This document shows, one piece after another, positions 1 to 11,282 of a stretch of DNA of 64,000 nt. Under the pieces are notes generated by a model, which was given only the letters and a program-made list of their open reading frames with translations, was not told where the DNA came from and searched no databases. The stretch lies in contig OX328107.1 in the NCBI GenBank assembly GCA_946811185.2, positions 16,023,565-16,087,564 of the forward strand, written 5' to 3'. The translations under genes were made by a program, and so were the position numbers. Source of the stretch: Hippopus hippopus. Lineage: Eukaryota; Mollusca; Bivalvia; Cardiida; Cardiidae. The first letter of the stretch is position 1, and the number at the start of each line of letters is the position of its first letter.

Positions 1-615
1 ACGAAATCATTATAATAATGATGATAATACATATAATATCTATAGTGAAGGTTAAAACATCATGAGGTAATATGGTCCTTGGACTTGCAGAAAATTGACC
101 AATGTCAAAAAGTTTCGGCCAAGGTCGAATTCCTACACGTTACTACTGAGCCACGAAGGGTCCATCCCCGTATTTAGGGCATTATAGATTGGTTTCTTGA
201 GCTGTATGTCTGCCGTAGCCTTCACCACACAAGGCCATAAAAATCACTGATAAAACATTGAATTTCAAATTGCCCTGGGGTGGATCTTTAAGTTCATTTA
301 ATCAAGTTAAAAGCATAACATCAAATGATACAATCAGTAAATTATCGATGAAATTGCTTCCGAGCCTTTAGCAATTTGAGCAGCTTTTGCTGACAATGTA
401 GTTAAAGATCAGAATCTACAGTACGTACAATCGAATCCATGAGGAACAGGGGTGTCGTTCCAATATGGTCCGTGAGACAGACGCCAGTTGGTATACTGAT
501 GGTTAACGAAAAAGCTACCTGCCTTGTAACTTTGGCAGTAAAACTCCACGATTTGGGTCATAGGAACATTTCTTAACCTGTGCCCTCTACAAACTAATAT
601 CTAAGACATCTTACA
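1..615. other. No gene recognised; family C fragment at 58-125
   Basis: I see no supported exon here. Bases 58-125 match the inner part of the family C palindromic element (the stretch with GGTCCTTGGACTTGCAGAAA followed by a TTTCGGCC block), so this is a truncated copy. The rest is unique-looking AT-rich sequence. Confidence 0.5.
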
Positions 616-884
616 ATATGGTCTGCAACACGCGAAAAGGGGCATTCGAACATTTGCGTAAAGTGTCGTATCGGATCAGCCTGCGCAGTCCGCCCAGGCT
701 AATCCAAGACGACACTTTCAGTTCTAATGTGATTTTCTGTTTCGCGCAAGTCTACTGTAGGATAAAATCTAATGTAGTCGTAAAGTGCCGTCTCGGATTA
801 GCCTGCGCAGATTGCGCAGGCTGATCCGAGACGACACTTTACGCAAATGTTCGAATGCCCCATTTTTCGTGTTGCAGGCCATAT
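616..884. mobile_element. Family D palindromic element, copy 1
   Basis: A 261-bp element (620-880) has inverted ends GGTCTGCAACACG and CGTGTTGCAGGCC, flanked by the 4-bp direct repeat ATAT (616-619 and 881-884). Each half carries its own stem around GCCTGCGCAG, so the whole can fold as two hairpins inside a larger one. It has no coding capacity, so it is a non-autonomous DNA element (MITE). The second copy is at 4012-4272. Confidence 0.8.
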
Positions 885-1549
885 AGCAGACCATAGTTTG
901 CAAACTTTGTCAAAAAAAGTGCCTTTGACTCGGTCAATAACCATGCCAATAAAAGGCTCCTCATGAAAACCTAGGTCAGTTATTCGTTTGCCCTTGCACT
1001 TAGGGTGACACTTTTAAAATCAAAAACTATACTGATAGCTACCTCACTTTCTCTTGGAAAGGCTCGAAAACATTGTGGGAATAGAAGAAATTGCTGGTTA
1101 CCATCCTTGAGGGTTACCATCATTCTCTCCTTTTTCCACAATATTTCCAAAACCTACTCTCTGAGGTGAGTGAAAACACAGGATTGTCAGTTTTTCTTTC
1201 TTTCCCAAGTATATTTTCAAATGCCTTCTACCTTAGCACTGTAAAAAAAAAAGACACAAAGCTATTTTGTAAGGTTTAAGCCAGCATTTCAACTGTTTGC
1301 AGGTAAGCATACTTCAAATTTCGGACTTTTGTGAAATGACAGATTGCATTATTCGGCAAACCTCGGAAACGATCCGTTGATCGAGTCCCTCGAGGTTAGA
1401 TGTACAAAAAAGCCTGTCTTAAAGGCCACCTCTAATCAGCGAGCAATCTGCATCAAGCAAGAGCATATTGAACTCCAACAGAAGGTTAATACCTGTATTG
1501 AGCAAGGACCTACCATAGGCCAGTACATTTTGAGTGTCCCTTAGAGTAC
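885..1549. other. No gene recognised
   Basis: Short open frames only, none with recognisable protein features. 1075-1240 has weak resemblance to family A arms but no clear ends. Confidence 0.4.
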
Positions 1550-1745
1550 CAAATAAACCCAGGAGACATTTTAAATCAAACAAGGTGACCCAAACAAAGG
1601 CGAAATCAATGTAAATTCTGTCAAGAATGACTCAGCAACGCGGACAGTGTAGATCAAAGATCAGACTGCACGTTTTGTGCAGTCTGATCTTGATTTACAC
1701 TGACCGCAAAAGCAACTATAGTTGTAAAAGGGGCTTTAAGGGTTA
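1550..1745 (+). mobile_element. Family B1 element with 60-bp hairpin
   Basis: The copy begins near AATAAACCCAGGAGACATTT and ends in GGCTTTAAGGGTTAA. At 1647-1707 it holds an almost perfect palindrome centred on a loop between two arms of AGATCAGACTGCA type. The same layout recurs at 13995-14200 and 45644-45837, and reversed at 42728-42920. The TTAA end suggests the same insertion chemistry as family A. Confidence 0.6.
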
Positions 1746-2400
1746 ATACGGGTTTAAATGTAGTCCCGGAATCTGCCGAGTGACGAGTGAGATGGCTGTT
1801 CACGAAGCTCGGCGAAGGTTCCAATGTCACGTTCGTTTTGATTGATCTGATGTGACAATAACCACATGGTGCGTATCTAGTGTTTTATTCCTATCCAAAA
1901 CATTAATCTGTACGACTCGTTGTCTGTCATTCAATTACTCTCAGTCGGTCTGTCGATCCGTTGTCTATCCTCCCGTCCAAAGGTCTTTTATTAAGTCTAT
2001 ATGTCCGGCTGTCAATCTTACCCTCGGTCAGTCCGTTCGTCCGTCAACTACAACGAATCTAAATGTGAACTTTCAAACTAGGTTAAAAGGTACCAGGTCG
2101 CTTTATCTCTTGTTTATTTTGTACCTGGTTTTAAAATTTCATTTTTCTGCGAGCGACTAACGCTTTGACTGACCATACATAAACAGACTGTCATCTTTAA
2201 AATTATTTCCATACTTTTAATAGGTATTATTTAAATTTACATACATTTTAACACATGTATTGTTTACGTACGGCCGCTATCTGGCCTTTAATGTTCTTCA
2301 TGTCCTTCAAGTTAATTTACAATGTTGTTTATTAGTAGTTAGTAATGGGCTGAAATTGCTTTCACATAGGATGTGATGGGCACGTACGAGAAAATTGTTA
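1746..2400. other. No gene recognised
   Basis: The longest open frame (1852-2160) has no ATG-supported context or recognisable domain, and its composition (repeated TCNGTC words) looks like simple-sequence drift. I see nothing else. Confidence 0.4.
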
Positions 2401-2600
2401 TACATCAACCCTTAGGCTACTTGGAAAGACCAAAATTAAAAAGCTTTTGCGGACAGTGTAGATCAAGACCAGACTGCAAGTTCTGTGCAGTCTGATCTTT
2501 GATCTACACTGTGCGATACCAGTGAAGAAACATTTCTAGTAAAAGAAGTTTGATATCGCAATACTTGGGGTTTGACTATTCACTGGAAGTTTTTACTTAA
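2401..2600 (+). mobile_element. Family B2 element (hairpin element), degenerate
   Basis: The central palindrome at 2450-2510 (TGCGGACAGTGTAGATCAAG arm and its complement) is followed by the B2 right half, with runs like those at 44810-45000 and 46058-46250. The ends are eroded. Confidence 0.55.
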
Positions 2601-2726
2601 TTCATAAGTGTTAAAAATAGGTTTTTTTTCCTACATGTCCTTGTGATCAAGTAATTGTTGTTGACCAGTTTGTAATTGATTCAAACTGCTTTCGTACGAG
2701 AGGGTTATTCACCTTGCTAGAACTGA

Positions 2727-2955
2727 TTAACCCTTTACCAAACAATCTTGAGTATTAACGTCTTTGACGTAGAGGACTTTTGAAAACATTGTGAGAAAAG
2801 GAGAAAATGCTGGAAACCAGCATTTTCTCCTTTTCCTACAATGTTTTCTATCCTATCATAGACAAAATTCATCGTTTGGGCTACATTTATTTTGTCGTCT
2901 GCACAAGCTTTCAATTTGATCGGGTCCAACATTTTGTAGTTTGGTAAAGAGTTAA
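2727..2955 (+). mobile_element. Family A TTAA element, copy at 2.7 kb
   Basis: A 229-bp element starts TTAACCCTTTACCA and ends TGGTAAAGAGTTAA. At the centre is a hairpin with arms of about 33 bases (GGAGAAAATGCTGG and its complement CCAGCATTTTCTCC). TTAA at both ends plus a CCC-starting terminal inverted repeat is the piggyBac signature, and there is no coding capacity. This copy lies in a 418-bp tandem duplication with the next one. Confidence 0.8.
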
Positions 2956-3144
2956 GATAAACAATCAAAGGGCTGAAAGTCTTGAAAGAGCCGAATTCTG
3001 AGGGAAGTATATGTACATAGCAATGATATGAAGAAATGAAAAATTAGCTTTTTCATCACATGCAAAATAGGTTTATGAAAATCAAGCAGAGGGCAAGGAA
3101 AATCAAAGTTGTTTAACTCGGCTAAATAAATTTTTACGGTTTAG

Positions 3145-3373
3145 TTAACTTTTTACCACACAATCCCGAATTTTAACGTCTTTCAAGTAGAAGGCTTTCG
3201 GAAACATTTTGGAAAAAGGAGAAAATGCTGGTGACCAGCATTTTCTCTTTTTCCCGCAATGTTTTCTACACTATCAAAGACAAAAATTGTCGTTTGAGCT
3301 ACATTTATTATGTCGTCTGCGCACGCTTTCAGTTTCATCGGGTCCATCATTTTGTCGTTTGGTAAAGAGTTAA
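3145..3373 (+). mobile_element. Family A TTAA element, duplicated copy
   Basis: This is the second unit of the duplication. It starts TTAACTTTTTACCACACAAT, ends GGTAAAGAGTTAA, and keeps the central hairpin. It differs from its neighbour by scattered substitutions. Confidence 0.8.
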
Positions 3374-3540
3374 GATAAATAATAAAAGGACTGAAAGTCT
3401 TGAAAAGGCCGAATTGTGGGCAAAGTACATGTATATAGCAATGATATGAAAAAATAAAAAATTAGCTTTTTCATCACATGCAAGACAGGTTTATGAAAAT
3501 GACTGATAAATCAAGCAAGGAAAGTTAGGGTTGTTTAATT

Positions 3541-4007
3541 CGCCATGCAGTGATTTTATTACTAATGAGGGTGCCTATATGAGAAGATCTAGTGAACTGA
3601 TAGGCCTGCGCATTGACCTGTCGCAACTTTTATCTGTTATTTGAAGTAGGACTCTATACACGTATGTACTTACGGTATAACATACAATATGGTTGATCTG
3701 AACTTGACAGAAATAAAAGTAGAATGTGTAGACCGCACGTGTATGTGAAAATATTTGGTTCCGGTCAAAACCATCAGAAAAAGCAGATTCGGTATATACA
3801 AATCCGCTAACAAGACTCATTTGGTTCATAGTTACGAATGATTTGAATATTGTTGTGGTTTAAAGAGAAATATTACAACAGTTATTAAAAACCAGGCTAG
3901 GCTAAATTTTGGGTTGTCATCATTCATCAAAAGTTGTTTTACTTTCTTAATCTAGAATTAGGCTAAGAATACAATTAACAATCGTTAGTGAAACGGACCC
4001 TAATCTT
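3541..4007. other. No gene recognised
   Basis: A minus-strand open frame (3575-3829) has no recognisable features. I see nothing else. Confidence 0.4.
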
Positions 4008-4276
4008 ATTTGGCCTGCAACACGCGAAAAGGGACATTCGGACATTTGCGTAAAGTGTCATCCCGGATCAGACTGCGCACTCCGTGCAGGCTAATCCGAG
4101 ACGACACTTTCCGTTTTTATGTAATTTTCTGTTTTGCGCATGTCTACTGAAGGACAAATTCTAATGTAGTCGTAGAGTGCCGTCTCGGATTAGCCTGCGC
4201 GGACTGCACAGGCTGATCCGAGACGACACTTTACGCAAATGTCCGAATGCCCCTCTTAACGTGTTGCAAGCCATTT
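4008..4276. mobile_element. Family D palindromic element, copy 2
   Basis: Element 4012-4272 has ends GGCCTGCAACACG and CGTGTTGCAAGCC, flanked by the direct repeat ATTT (4008-4011 and 4273-4276). Its internal two-hairpin structure is the same as copy 1. Different 4-bp flanks in the two copies show true target-site duplication. Confidence 0.8.
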
Positions 4277-5580
4277 CACGTCAGCGATAGTCAAGTTACA
4301 CGTAAATAGGTTCTTTGTGCATGGATAAAATAGCTGAGTGGACAAAAGGATCTACGTCGCCCATAAAACCGTCTGAAATTGCACTCAACATGCCTAAAGT
4401 CAAGGAAACTCAACGGTTGGGTTCATTAGTGAGATCAAAGAGTTCACTTCAAATCATTGACGGTCACGTACACATAAATAGGTTCTTTGTGTGTGGATAA
4501 ATACAAGGACAAATTATCTGAGAACGAGGTATAAATATCAGGACCAGGTAATAACTCCAATTAGGTTGAAAGCACGATGCCAGAGGTCAAGAGAAGAAGG
4601 GAAACCGAATTTAAAAACCGTTGCTGCTTTCCACAACCCTTCGGCATGGTGTGGTCACTCATTTGCTCTGTCTTGATGATAATTATATAAAATTCTGATA
4701 GGTGCCTATAACATAGATTCTAGAGAGGTTCTTTAAAAGTATTGCTTTGAAAATCCTATATATCCCACCTATTAGAACCGTTGCTTTGATATATAGAAAA
4801 AATTGTTCCGGTGTTTCATTCCAATTACACGAGTATTTGAACTATATCGATATGGTTTCACACGCTAATGACTATAACCAGAATCGGGACCCCTCAAAAA
4901 TGATAATACACTAATGTATTATCGAAAACAAGTCATGGGTTTAATCACGACAATGCGTAGGAGGTTTTATGTGCCAAATTTAAATAATACACGCAATTCT
5001 AGAGGAGATAATTCTCAGGGATTGTTATTTTGTTTAGATGGTATTAAAACGCCACATCATTGGCTGCCAGGTTTTTTTTTTTATAATAATTCAGAATTAT
5101 TTTAATAGATCTGTTAAAGGTCTGTCTAGGGATCATGCGTGCCAAATATGAATGAGTTTTTACGAACAGTTTAGAGAAAAAGATTTTTCAAAGCTGGTTC
5201 TTTGGCTTACAGAAATTTAAAAGGCCACATCAAAAAGGCCATGCTTTTGACATATTTTTCCCCCGAGACTCAATCAAAAGATCTAAAAGACCACAACGCA
5301 AGAATCATTTAAACCAAGTGAAAAAGAAATAACCCCCCATTCACGGCTAGCATTAGCAAATGTTCAACGTCCAGTCATTCTATCAAGCAAGCTATCGGCG
5401 CGAGTACTGGTGTAGTTCCCAGGAAGCAGAATCGAGAGAGATTAGCGTAAGTTGACAGAACTTGTTTCTTAATCGATGTAAAATAAATATGTTTAAACTA
5501 AATTAAGCAAGAAAACCATTTACCCTATTAGTAAAATGTATGTACAGCAGGGAGTCATAAAACAAAACTGAATAAAAAAC
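4277..5580. other. No gene; imperfect direct repeat at 4290-4640
   Basis: The word ATAGGTTCTTTGTG recurs at 4306 and 4478, followed in each case by a diverged copy of about 170 bp (both contain ATGCC then GTCAAG). Two short plus-strand open frames lie in it but look unlike protein. I see no element ends. Confidence 0.35.
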
Positions 5581-6812
5581 AAGAGGGCCATGATGGCCCT
5601 AAAGTCGCTCACCTGAATCTTTTGACTAAACATGACCCATTTTCAATCTCTTTTGAGATATCATGACAAACAATCTACTAAGCTTTCATAATTATTTGAC
5701 TGAAAATTTGGCCTCTAGCATGTATACAAGCTTTTTCTAGAATTTCTCTCAGTGACCTACTTTTTAGCCACCCACAGCCAATTTTCCCAATGTAGATATT
5801 ATCAAAACAAAGATCCTGACCACCTTTCATAAGTATTGGACAGAAAATGTGGCCTATAGAACATACACAGGGTTTTTCTAAGATTTGACCTACTGACCTA
5901 GTTTCTGACCCAACATGGCCGATTTTCGTAGTTGTCTGAGATGTTATCAAGACAAACATTCTGACCAAGTTTCATGAGTTTTGGATTGAAAATGTGGCCT
6001 CTGGAGCATACGCAAGGTTTTTCTAAGATTTGACCTAGTGACACAGTTTTTGACCCAGCATGGACCATTTTTGAACTCGTCCGAGATATCATCACGTCAA
6101 ACATTCTGACCAACTTTCAAGAAATTTGGACTAAAATTTGACCTCAAGAGCGTACACAAGGTTTTTTTTCAAGATTTGACCTAGTGACCTAGTTTTTTGC
6201 CCGACATGACCCATTTTCAAGCCTGTCCGAGACATCATCAAGACAAACATTCTGACCAAATTTCAAGAGTTTTGGACCAAAAATGTTGCCTCTAGAGCAT
6301 ACACAATGTTTTTCTAAGGTATGACCTACTTTTTGACCAGACATGACCCATTTTCGAACTCATCCGAGATATCATCAAGACAAACATTCTGACCAAATTT
6401 CAAGAGTATTGGACTGAAAATGTGGCCTCTAGAGTGTGCACAAGGTTTTTCTAAGATTTGACCGAGTGACCTAGTTTTTGGCCAAGCATGACCCATTTTC
6501 AAACTCGTCCGAAATATTATTAAGACAAACCTTCTGACCAACTTTCAAAAGTTTTGAACTGAAAATGTAGCCTCTAGAGTGTACACAAGGTTTTTCTAAG
6601 ATTTGACCTAGTGACTTAGTTTTTGACCCAACATGACCCATTTTCGAAGTCGTCCAAGACATCATCAAGACAAACATTCTGACAAAGTTTCATGAGTACC
6701 GGACAGAAAATGTGGCCTCTAGAGCGTATACAAGGTAAAAGTTGACGACGCACGACGGACACAGCACGATCACAAAAGCTCACCTTGAGCACTTCGTGCT
6801 CAGGTGAGCTAA
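5581..6812 (+). mobile_element. Helitron-like element E1 with hairpins at both ends
   Basis: The 5' end has the palindrome AGGGCCATGATGGCCCT (5584-5600) followed by GCTCACCTGA. The 3' end has GACGCACGACGGACAC, then a hairpin (stem GAGCAC/GTGCTC at 6787-6801), then CAGGTGAGCTAA. The arms GCTCACCTGA (5') and TCAGGTGAGC (3') are inverted complements. The CTAA terminus next to a hairpin fits the Helitron 3' CTRR rule. Hairpins at both ends plus asymmetric inverted repeats fit the Helentron/Helitron2 group. The body is eight tandem ~145-bp units. No coding region, so non-autonomous. The architecture recalls bivalve pearl-type elements. Confidence 0.65.
5640..6720. repeat. Eight ~145-bp tandem repeats inside E1
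   Basis: Units are marked by GACAAACATTCTGACCAA-like words near 5662, 5806, 5951, 6096, 6242, 6380, 6525 and 6671, giving spacings of 138-146 bp. The outer units are most diverged. On the minus strand each unit reads open for about 48 codons; since 145 is not a multiple of 3, the frame shifts each unit and gives a ladder of overlapping spurious open frames. Confidence 0.85.
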
Positions 6813-7442
6813 AAAACAAATTGCAGACAGGCGAATTTCTCTCTCTCTCTCTATGTCTCTCTCTCCCGCGAGATACGGACCCCTTCAAATCATCTTCCTT
6901 ATTAAGAAACCTACACAGATACAATACCAGCGATATCAATGGGCTCTATGAGTATAATTTTGACGTAGATTATTTTGTCGAATTTATTGTATTTTAATTG
7001 TTTATTGGAAAGTATGTGATATTATTATATGAACAATACTCCAGAGAACTAAATGTCCTTAATCTTTGAGCTCAAGGGTTACCCGAGCTTTCCTGGCGAT
7101 TTTGTTTCATAAGTATTTCCCATAAGCCTTTAAAGCCAACGGCTCTATTCCAACATAAACAAAGTCAAGTCACTGTTTAGCAGGGAGAGGGGAACGAAAC
7201 ATTGCCTGTCTTTTCGGCTTCGGCCCTGGGGTGCGAACTAGTAATTCCTTGGTGGCAATAAAGAGACACTTGAGCAAAATATCCACGACCCGTGCTCACC
7301 GACCGTTCTAAATCGGTTTGTTAACCTAATTCTTCACTTAGAGCAGTAACGCAATTTGTACTTGGCTACACCGTCCAGTTTCCAGCCAATCAGACATTGT
7401 GTTACTTTGAAATTTAGAGAACTCTTGAGAATAAAGCCATTT
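6813..7442. other. No gene recognised
   Basis: A short CT run at 6839-6864 immediately follows E1. The remainder is unremarkable. Confidence 0.4.
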
Positions 7443-8140
7443 ACGGTCATGCACGTAGTTGTCCGTAGTTCATTTCAAACGTAGTCTGCCGTTGTGCTAC
7501 TACGGTCAACTACGTTGAAGTACGTTCAAAATGGGTTCAAACTTGGCAATATAGAAAGTCTAAGTAGGTTGAACTACGTGTAAGTACGGTTAACTACATT
7601 CAACTGCGTACAAAGTGGCTGGGGTTAACTAGAGTATTACTACGTCAAACTACGATTAACTACGTTAAACTATGTATAAACTACGTTCTAAGAACGCACA
7701 ACTACGGTAAATGGAGGTCAACTGCGTTCAGCTACGGTAAAACGTTGTAATTGTGCCTGCTCAGTACGGGTAAGCTGCAGTCATTGTATTTTAACCGCTG
7801 TCACACCTTACGTAGTTGACCGTAATGGGGAATTACCGTAGTTGGCCGTAGTTGAACGTATTAAACACACTACGGTTAAGTAGGGTCAATTACGGTTAAC
7901 TACGGTCAACTACGTTCAAACTACGGTCACAGTAGGGTCAAAACATCGTAGTTAACCGTAACAAGTTTTTGGACATGTTCAAAAATTATGCGCCTACTAC
8001 GGGCAAACCGTAAGTTTAAACTACGTTCGTTACTACGTTGAACTACGGCTTTCTACGTGTAACTACGATCAATTACGTTTAATACGGTCAACTACGGTCA
8101 TTCCCCACTACGGTTAACTACGTAAGGTGTGACCACGGCT
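7443..8140. repeat. ACTACG-word array with a terminal-inverted-repeat element
   Basis: The hexamer ACTACG or its complement occurs at least 25 times in 700 bp, mostly as AACTACGGTC or AACTACGTT. The right half (7794-8140) is a discrete element: GTCACACCTTACGTAGTT at 7800 and its complement at 8114-8131 form inverted ends of about 50 bp. The left half has the same words without clear ends. There is no coding capacity. I do not recognise the family. Confidence 0.75.
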
Positions 8141-8340
8141 TAAGACTGACAAAAGTTTTTCGAAAGCATGGATAGGTGCACGATTGCTTGGTTTTCTAGT
8201 GATACAAGACGGCTTCAACTTATTATGTACAGTCAGTTGCTGTCAATCCGACGCCTTAACTGATGTCCCAGCGAAACATATAACAGTTGCTACGCGCACT
8301 GTCGTTTAAGACAGGGAGAAAGGAATCGATATAACAAAAA

Positions 8341-8580
8341 TGTAAAATTAGAGAGAAAGAGATGGTCTATCCAAATGAAAAAAAAAAATACGAGGGAAGT
8401 GGAGGAGGAGGAAGAAGAAGAAGAAGGTGATGATGATGGTGACGAAGGGAGCGAGAGAGAAAGTTAGTGACAGTGAGACAGACAGACGGACGGACAGAGA
8501 GAGAGAGACAAACATTAAGACAGACACGCAGACACACAGACACAAACACAGAGACAGACAGACAGACAGGCGAGAGAGCT
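8341..8580. repeat. Purine-rich and (ACAG)n microsatellite tract
   Basis: Runs of GAGA, GAAGAA, GATGAT, then GACAGACA on the plus strand. The overlapping open frames here are simple-sequence artefacts. Confidence 0.85.
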
Positions 8581-8724
8581 CATTGCTTTCACTTACAAAA
8601 CAAAAGTCTCGCTTGTTTCCGTGGTAACGAACTGATTACGACAATCACAGGACGTTCTATTTTCTAAAGATTGGCCTTAAGTAGCCAATAGCACGGCATG
8701 CCATTAATACTTTCAGAAGCCATC

Positions 8725-8886
8725 TCGATTATTAACGTCATTGAGGTAGAAGGCTTTTGAAAACCTCGACGAGGTTTTCAACACTTCCATAAACAAATCC
8801 GATATTTTGAGCCACATTTGATTTTTCGTCTGCAAACACTTTCAATATGGACGAGTCTTGAATTTTGTCGTCTGGTAATGAGTCAA
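8725..8886 (+). mobile_element. Family A fragment, hairpin arm deleted
   Basis: The left arm (ATTAACGTCATTGAGGTAGA) and the right tail (TTTTGTCGTCTGGTAATG) are present, but the central hairpin is replaced by a short palindrome. Confidence 0.55.
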
Positions 8887-9109
8887 GACTTGACAAATGA
8901 CGAGAGAACCCATTATTGAATGTTTAGATCATTTACGTCATCGACTGTTTACACGAGAAGAGCTGGATCTTGGACATTTAAGGGAGATAATTACGGATAT
9001 TTCGGTCAAAGCTTTGAATTCCAATACTCCTATCTGTTTGTAATATTTTCAATGGATTATATTTAAATGACGAAAAAAAATACAACCCTCCACTTTTACT
9101 TGATGAAAG

Positions 9110-9300
9110 TTAACCCTTTACCAAACACTCCCAAATTTTAACGTACCTAAAAATGATTTCTGCAAACATTGTTGAAAAGGGAAAAAAATGCGTTTATCAG
9201 CATTTTCTAATTTTACCACAAAGATTTCTACCTTTACAAATGCAGATTTCTATTTTTGAATAAAGTTGGAGAATTTTACATTTTTTCGTTTGCTAAGAAA
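9110..9300 (+). mobile_element. Family A TTAA element, degenerate
   Basis: It starts TTAACCCTTTACCAAACA, with a mutated central hairpin (TCAGCATTTTCT). The right end is eroded. Confidence 0.6.
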
Positions 9301-9546
9301 ACGAATATGTACGGTGAAGTCTCAAAGTATACGTAACTTCATTACAGTTTTCCATGTCTAAAATTTAGTCCTGCTTTGGGAGAGAAAAAAAAAAGTTTCA
9401 TGCATCTGCAAAAGTATCGATCCAGGTCTAGGACATAGTAATGCCAGAATTGCGATTTCCAAGTTCTTCGAGGAGAAATCTCGACGTATCACAGATCAGA
9501 CAGCGTGTTCCAGGAGGAAGCCCAAGCTTCAACATTAACCATCAAA

Positions 9547-9727
9547 GTATCACAGAGCTCCAGATAAGAGGGAGTGATGGTATTCTAAAGTCATTATTTC
9601 TCTTCGAAACCCTACGTTGTGGGTACTAATTAGAATCTAATGAGTATCTACAACATAGGGTTTAGTGGAGAATAATATTTTCAATTTTGAAATCAACATC
9701 ACTCCCTCTATCCGGAGCTCTGTATCA
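9547..9727. mobile_element. 180-bp terminal-inverted-repeat element
   Basis: Near-perfect 30-bp inverted ends: CAGAGCTCCAGATAAGAG at the left and CTCTATCCGGAGCTCTG at the right. A second inverted pair (CTACGTTGTGGGTAC and GTATCTACAACATAG) nests inside. There is no coding capacity. A single copy in this window. Confidence 0.65.
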
Positions 9728-9819
9728 AATAAACAAAACGCGCTTTCTCAATCAGGAAAACAAACCAAATCATTTCAACTTCTTTAATTACTTTTGCCAG
9801 AAAATGAAAAACTAAATGG

Positions 9820-9900
9820 CGAAAAATGTAGATCAAAGATAAGACTACAAGTAATTCTGTAAAGTCTGATCTTGATCTACATTATCCGCAAAATGCTGTC
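9820..9900. repeat. Family B hairpin, isolated
   Basis: AAAATGTAGATCAAAGATAA and its near-complement around TCTGATCTTGATCTACATT form the usual family B stem, with extra mutations. Confidence 0.5.
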
Positions 9901-10164
9901 TAATCTTGACTTACATTGTCTAAAAATTGACAAAGTTGTGCGAAGCTCTCTAATGTGCGAACATCTATTTCGCTAGAGGAAAAACAACGAAAGAAAGAAA
10001 GAAAAAAACATGAGTGAAGAAAATTTAGAATAAAGTGGGCTTACTCTTTCCTGCATTCCTGGCTACGCATTTGCGTTCTGTGCAGCCTGATTCTGAATGA
10101 CAATGTCCGCAAAGGCGACTTGAGTCAGGCTTAGCAGCCTCATAGGCTTAGTCTTTAGCAGACA

Positions 10165-10314
10165 ACAAAGTTTAAGACTGATCCAAATTGAAAGCATTTG
10201 CAAGCGATAAATTAGGCATTGCTCAAATTATAAAAGTTGCATTTGAAAGGATAAAAAAAAAAATCCTTCTTCCTCAGGGTCGTTAATAGTCGGAATTGTG
10301 TGGAAAAGGGTTAA
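10165..10314 (-). mobile_element. Family A fragment, centre deleted
   Basis: The minus-orientation left part (GATCCAAATTGAAAGCATTT) joins directly to the far end (GGTCGTTAATAGTCGG, then GTGGAAAAGGGTTAA), skipping the hairpin. Its final TTAA is shared with the next copy. Confidence 0.6.
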
Positions 10315-10765
10315 TCCCTAAACCTTTTATCATACAATCACCAGTTATTATGACCTCGAAGCCTTTTGAAAACATTATGGGAAAAGGAGAAAATGCTGGT
10401 AACCAGCATTTTCTCCTTTACCCAAAATGTTTTCTACCTTGCCTAAATTGAACTTCAAATTGTGAGTCACGTTTATTTTGTTGTCTGCAGATACTTTGAA
10501 TTTTGAAAAAGGCCTATCAAAAAATATCTGTGTTCAGGGTTTCCCGACCCTACCTAGAAAATGCCGCCGACCCTAAACCTTTTACGCTAACGTTACGATT
10601 GAAAAAAAATCTGTCGGGTGTGATTTCGATACATGGTCCATGTAAAACGTTACTAGGGGAAAAAAATCCCAACATACCCTAACTACAGCATCTCAGACCG
10701 AAACTCTAAACACAGATATTTTTGTAGGGCCTAGTCTAAAATTTTGTCGTGTGGTAAAGGGTTAA
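10311..10765 (+). mobile_element. Family A TTAA element interrupted by another MITE
   Basis: It starts TTAATCCCTAAACCTTTTAT, has a full central hairpin at 10365-10430, and ends GTGTGGTAAAGGGTTAA. Between 10511 and 10732 it is split by an unrelated inverted-repeat element. Confidence 0.75.
10511..10732. mobile_element. Nested inverted-repeat element inside family A
   Basis: The ends GGCCTATCAAAAAATATCTG and, inverted, CACAGATATTTTTGTAGGGC give roughly 22 bp of terminal inverted repeat. Removing it restores family A continuity. Confidence 0.7.
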
Positions 10766-11215
10766 GGACTGATATGGCAGAACATTATTTGATCAGTATC
10801 GTCCGCTTGTCAATATCAATCAAGCAGCCCTGTTTTCTAAAAATGCATCGTTCAAAAGCTTCCAAACCGAAGGGATGTGAAACACGGTGGTATTTGAAAC
10901 ATTAGACTTTAAATGGATGATCGAAATTGCAAGTACAATTAGGCTTTTGATTGGAATATACCGATTTTCTGCAAATACAGTGCAGAGGCTGAGAGAGGAG
11001 GTGGGCTGAGGGTCAGGATGGAGACAGACAGACAGACAGACAGACAGAGAGTTAGGCAGAGTTAGACAGGTCAAGAGATACAGACAGCAAGCGAGGGAGT
11101 GAAGAACTGGGATAAAAGACACGCCTAAATGCAGCCCTTTCGAAAATTGAAAAGGGGACGACGCTTTTCAGAGAATGTCACCAGACAGCGGGAGAGAGAC
11201 TGAAGCGGGAGAAAC

Positions 11216-11282
<67 letters not shown>

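Larger units (their letters stand above)
2727..3540. repeat. 418-bp tandem duplication carrying family A
   Basis: Bases 2727-3120 and 3145-3540 align along their whole length, including non-element DNA to the right of the family A copy (the words AGCAATGATATGAA and TTAGCTTTTTCATCACATGC occur in both). The offset between the copies is 418 bp. This is a segmental duplication of an already inserted element, not two insertions. Confidence 0.75.

Noticed and set aside
5678..6939. Ladder of minus-strand open frames with repeated peptide
   Set aside because: They are translations of the 145-bp tandem repeats in E1; the frame shifts each unit and there is no independent sign of coding.
8348..8667. 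Overlapping open frames on both strands rich in Arg/Thr or Leu/Ser
   Set aside because: Simple-sequence DNA (GA and ACAG runs) read in several frames.
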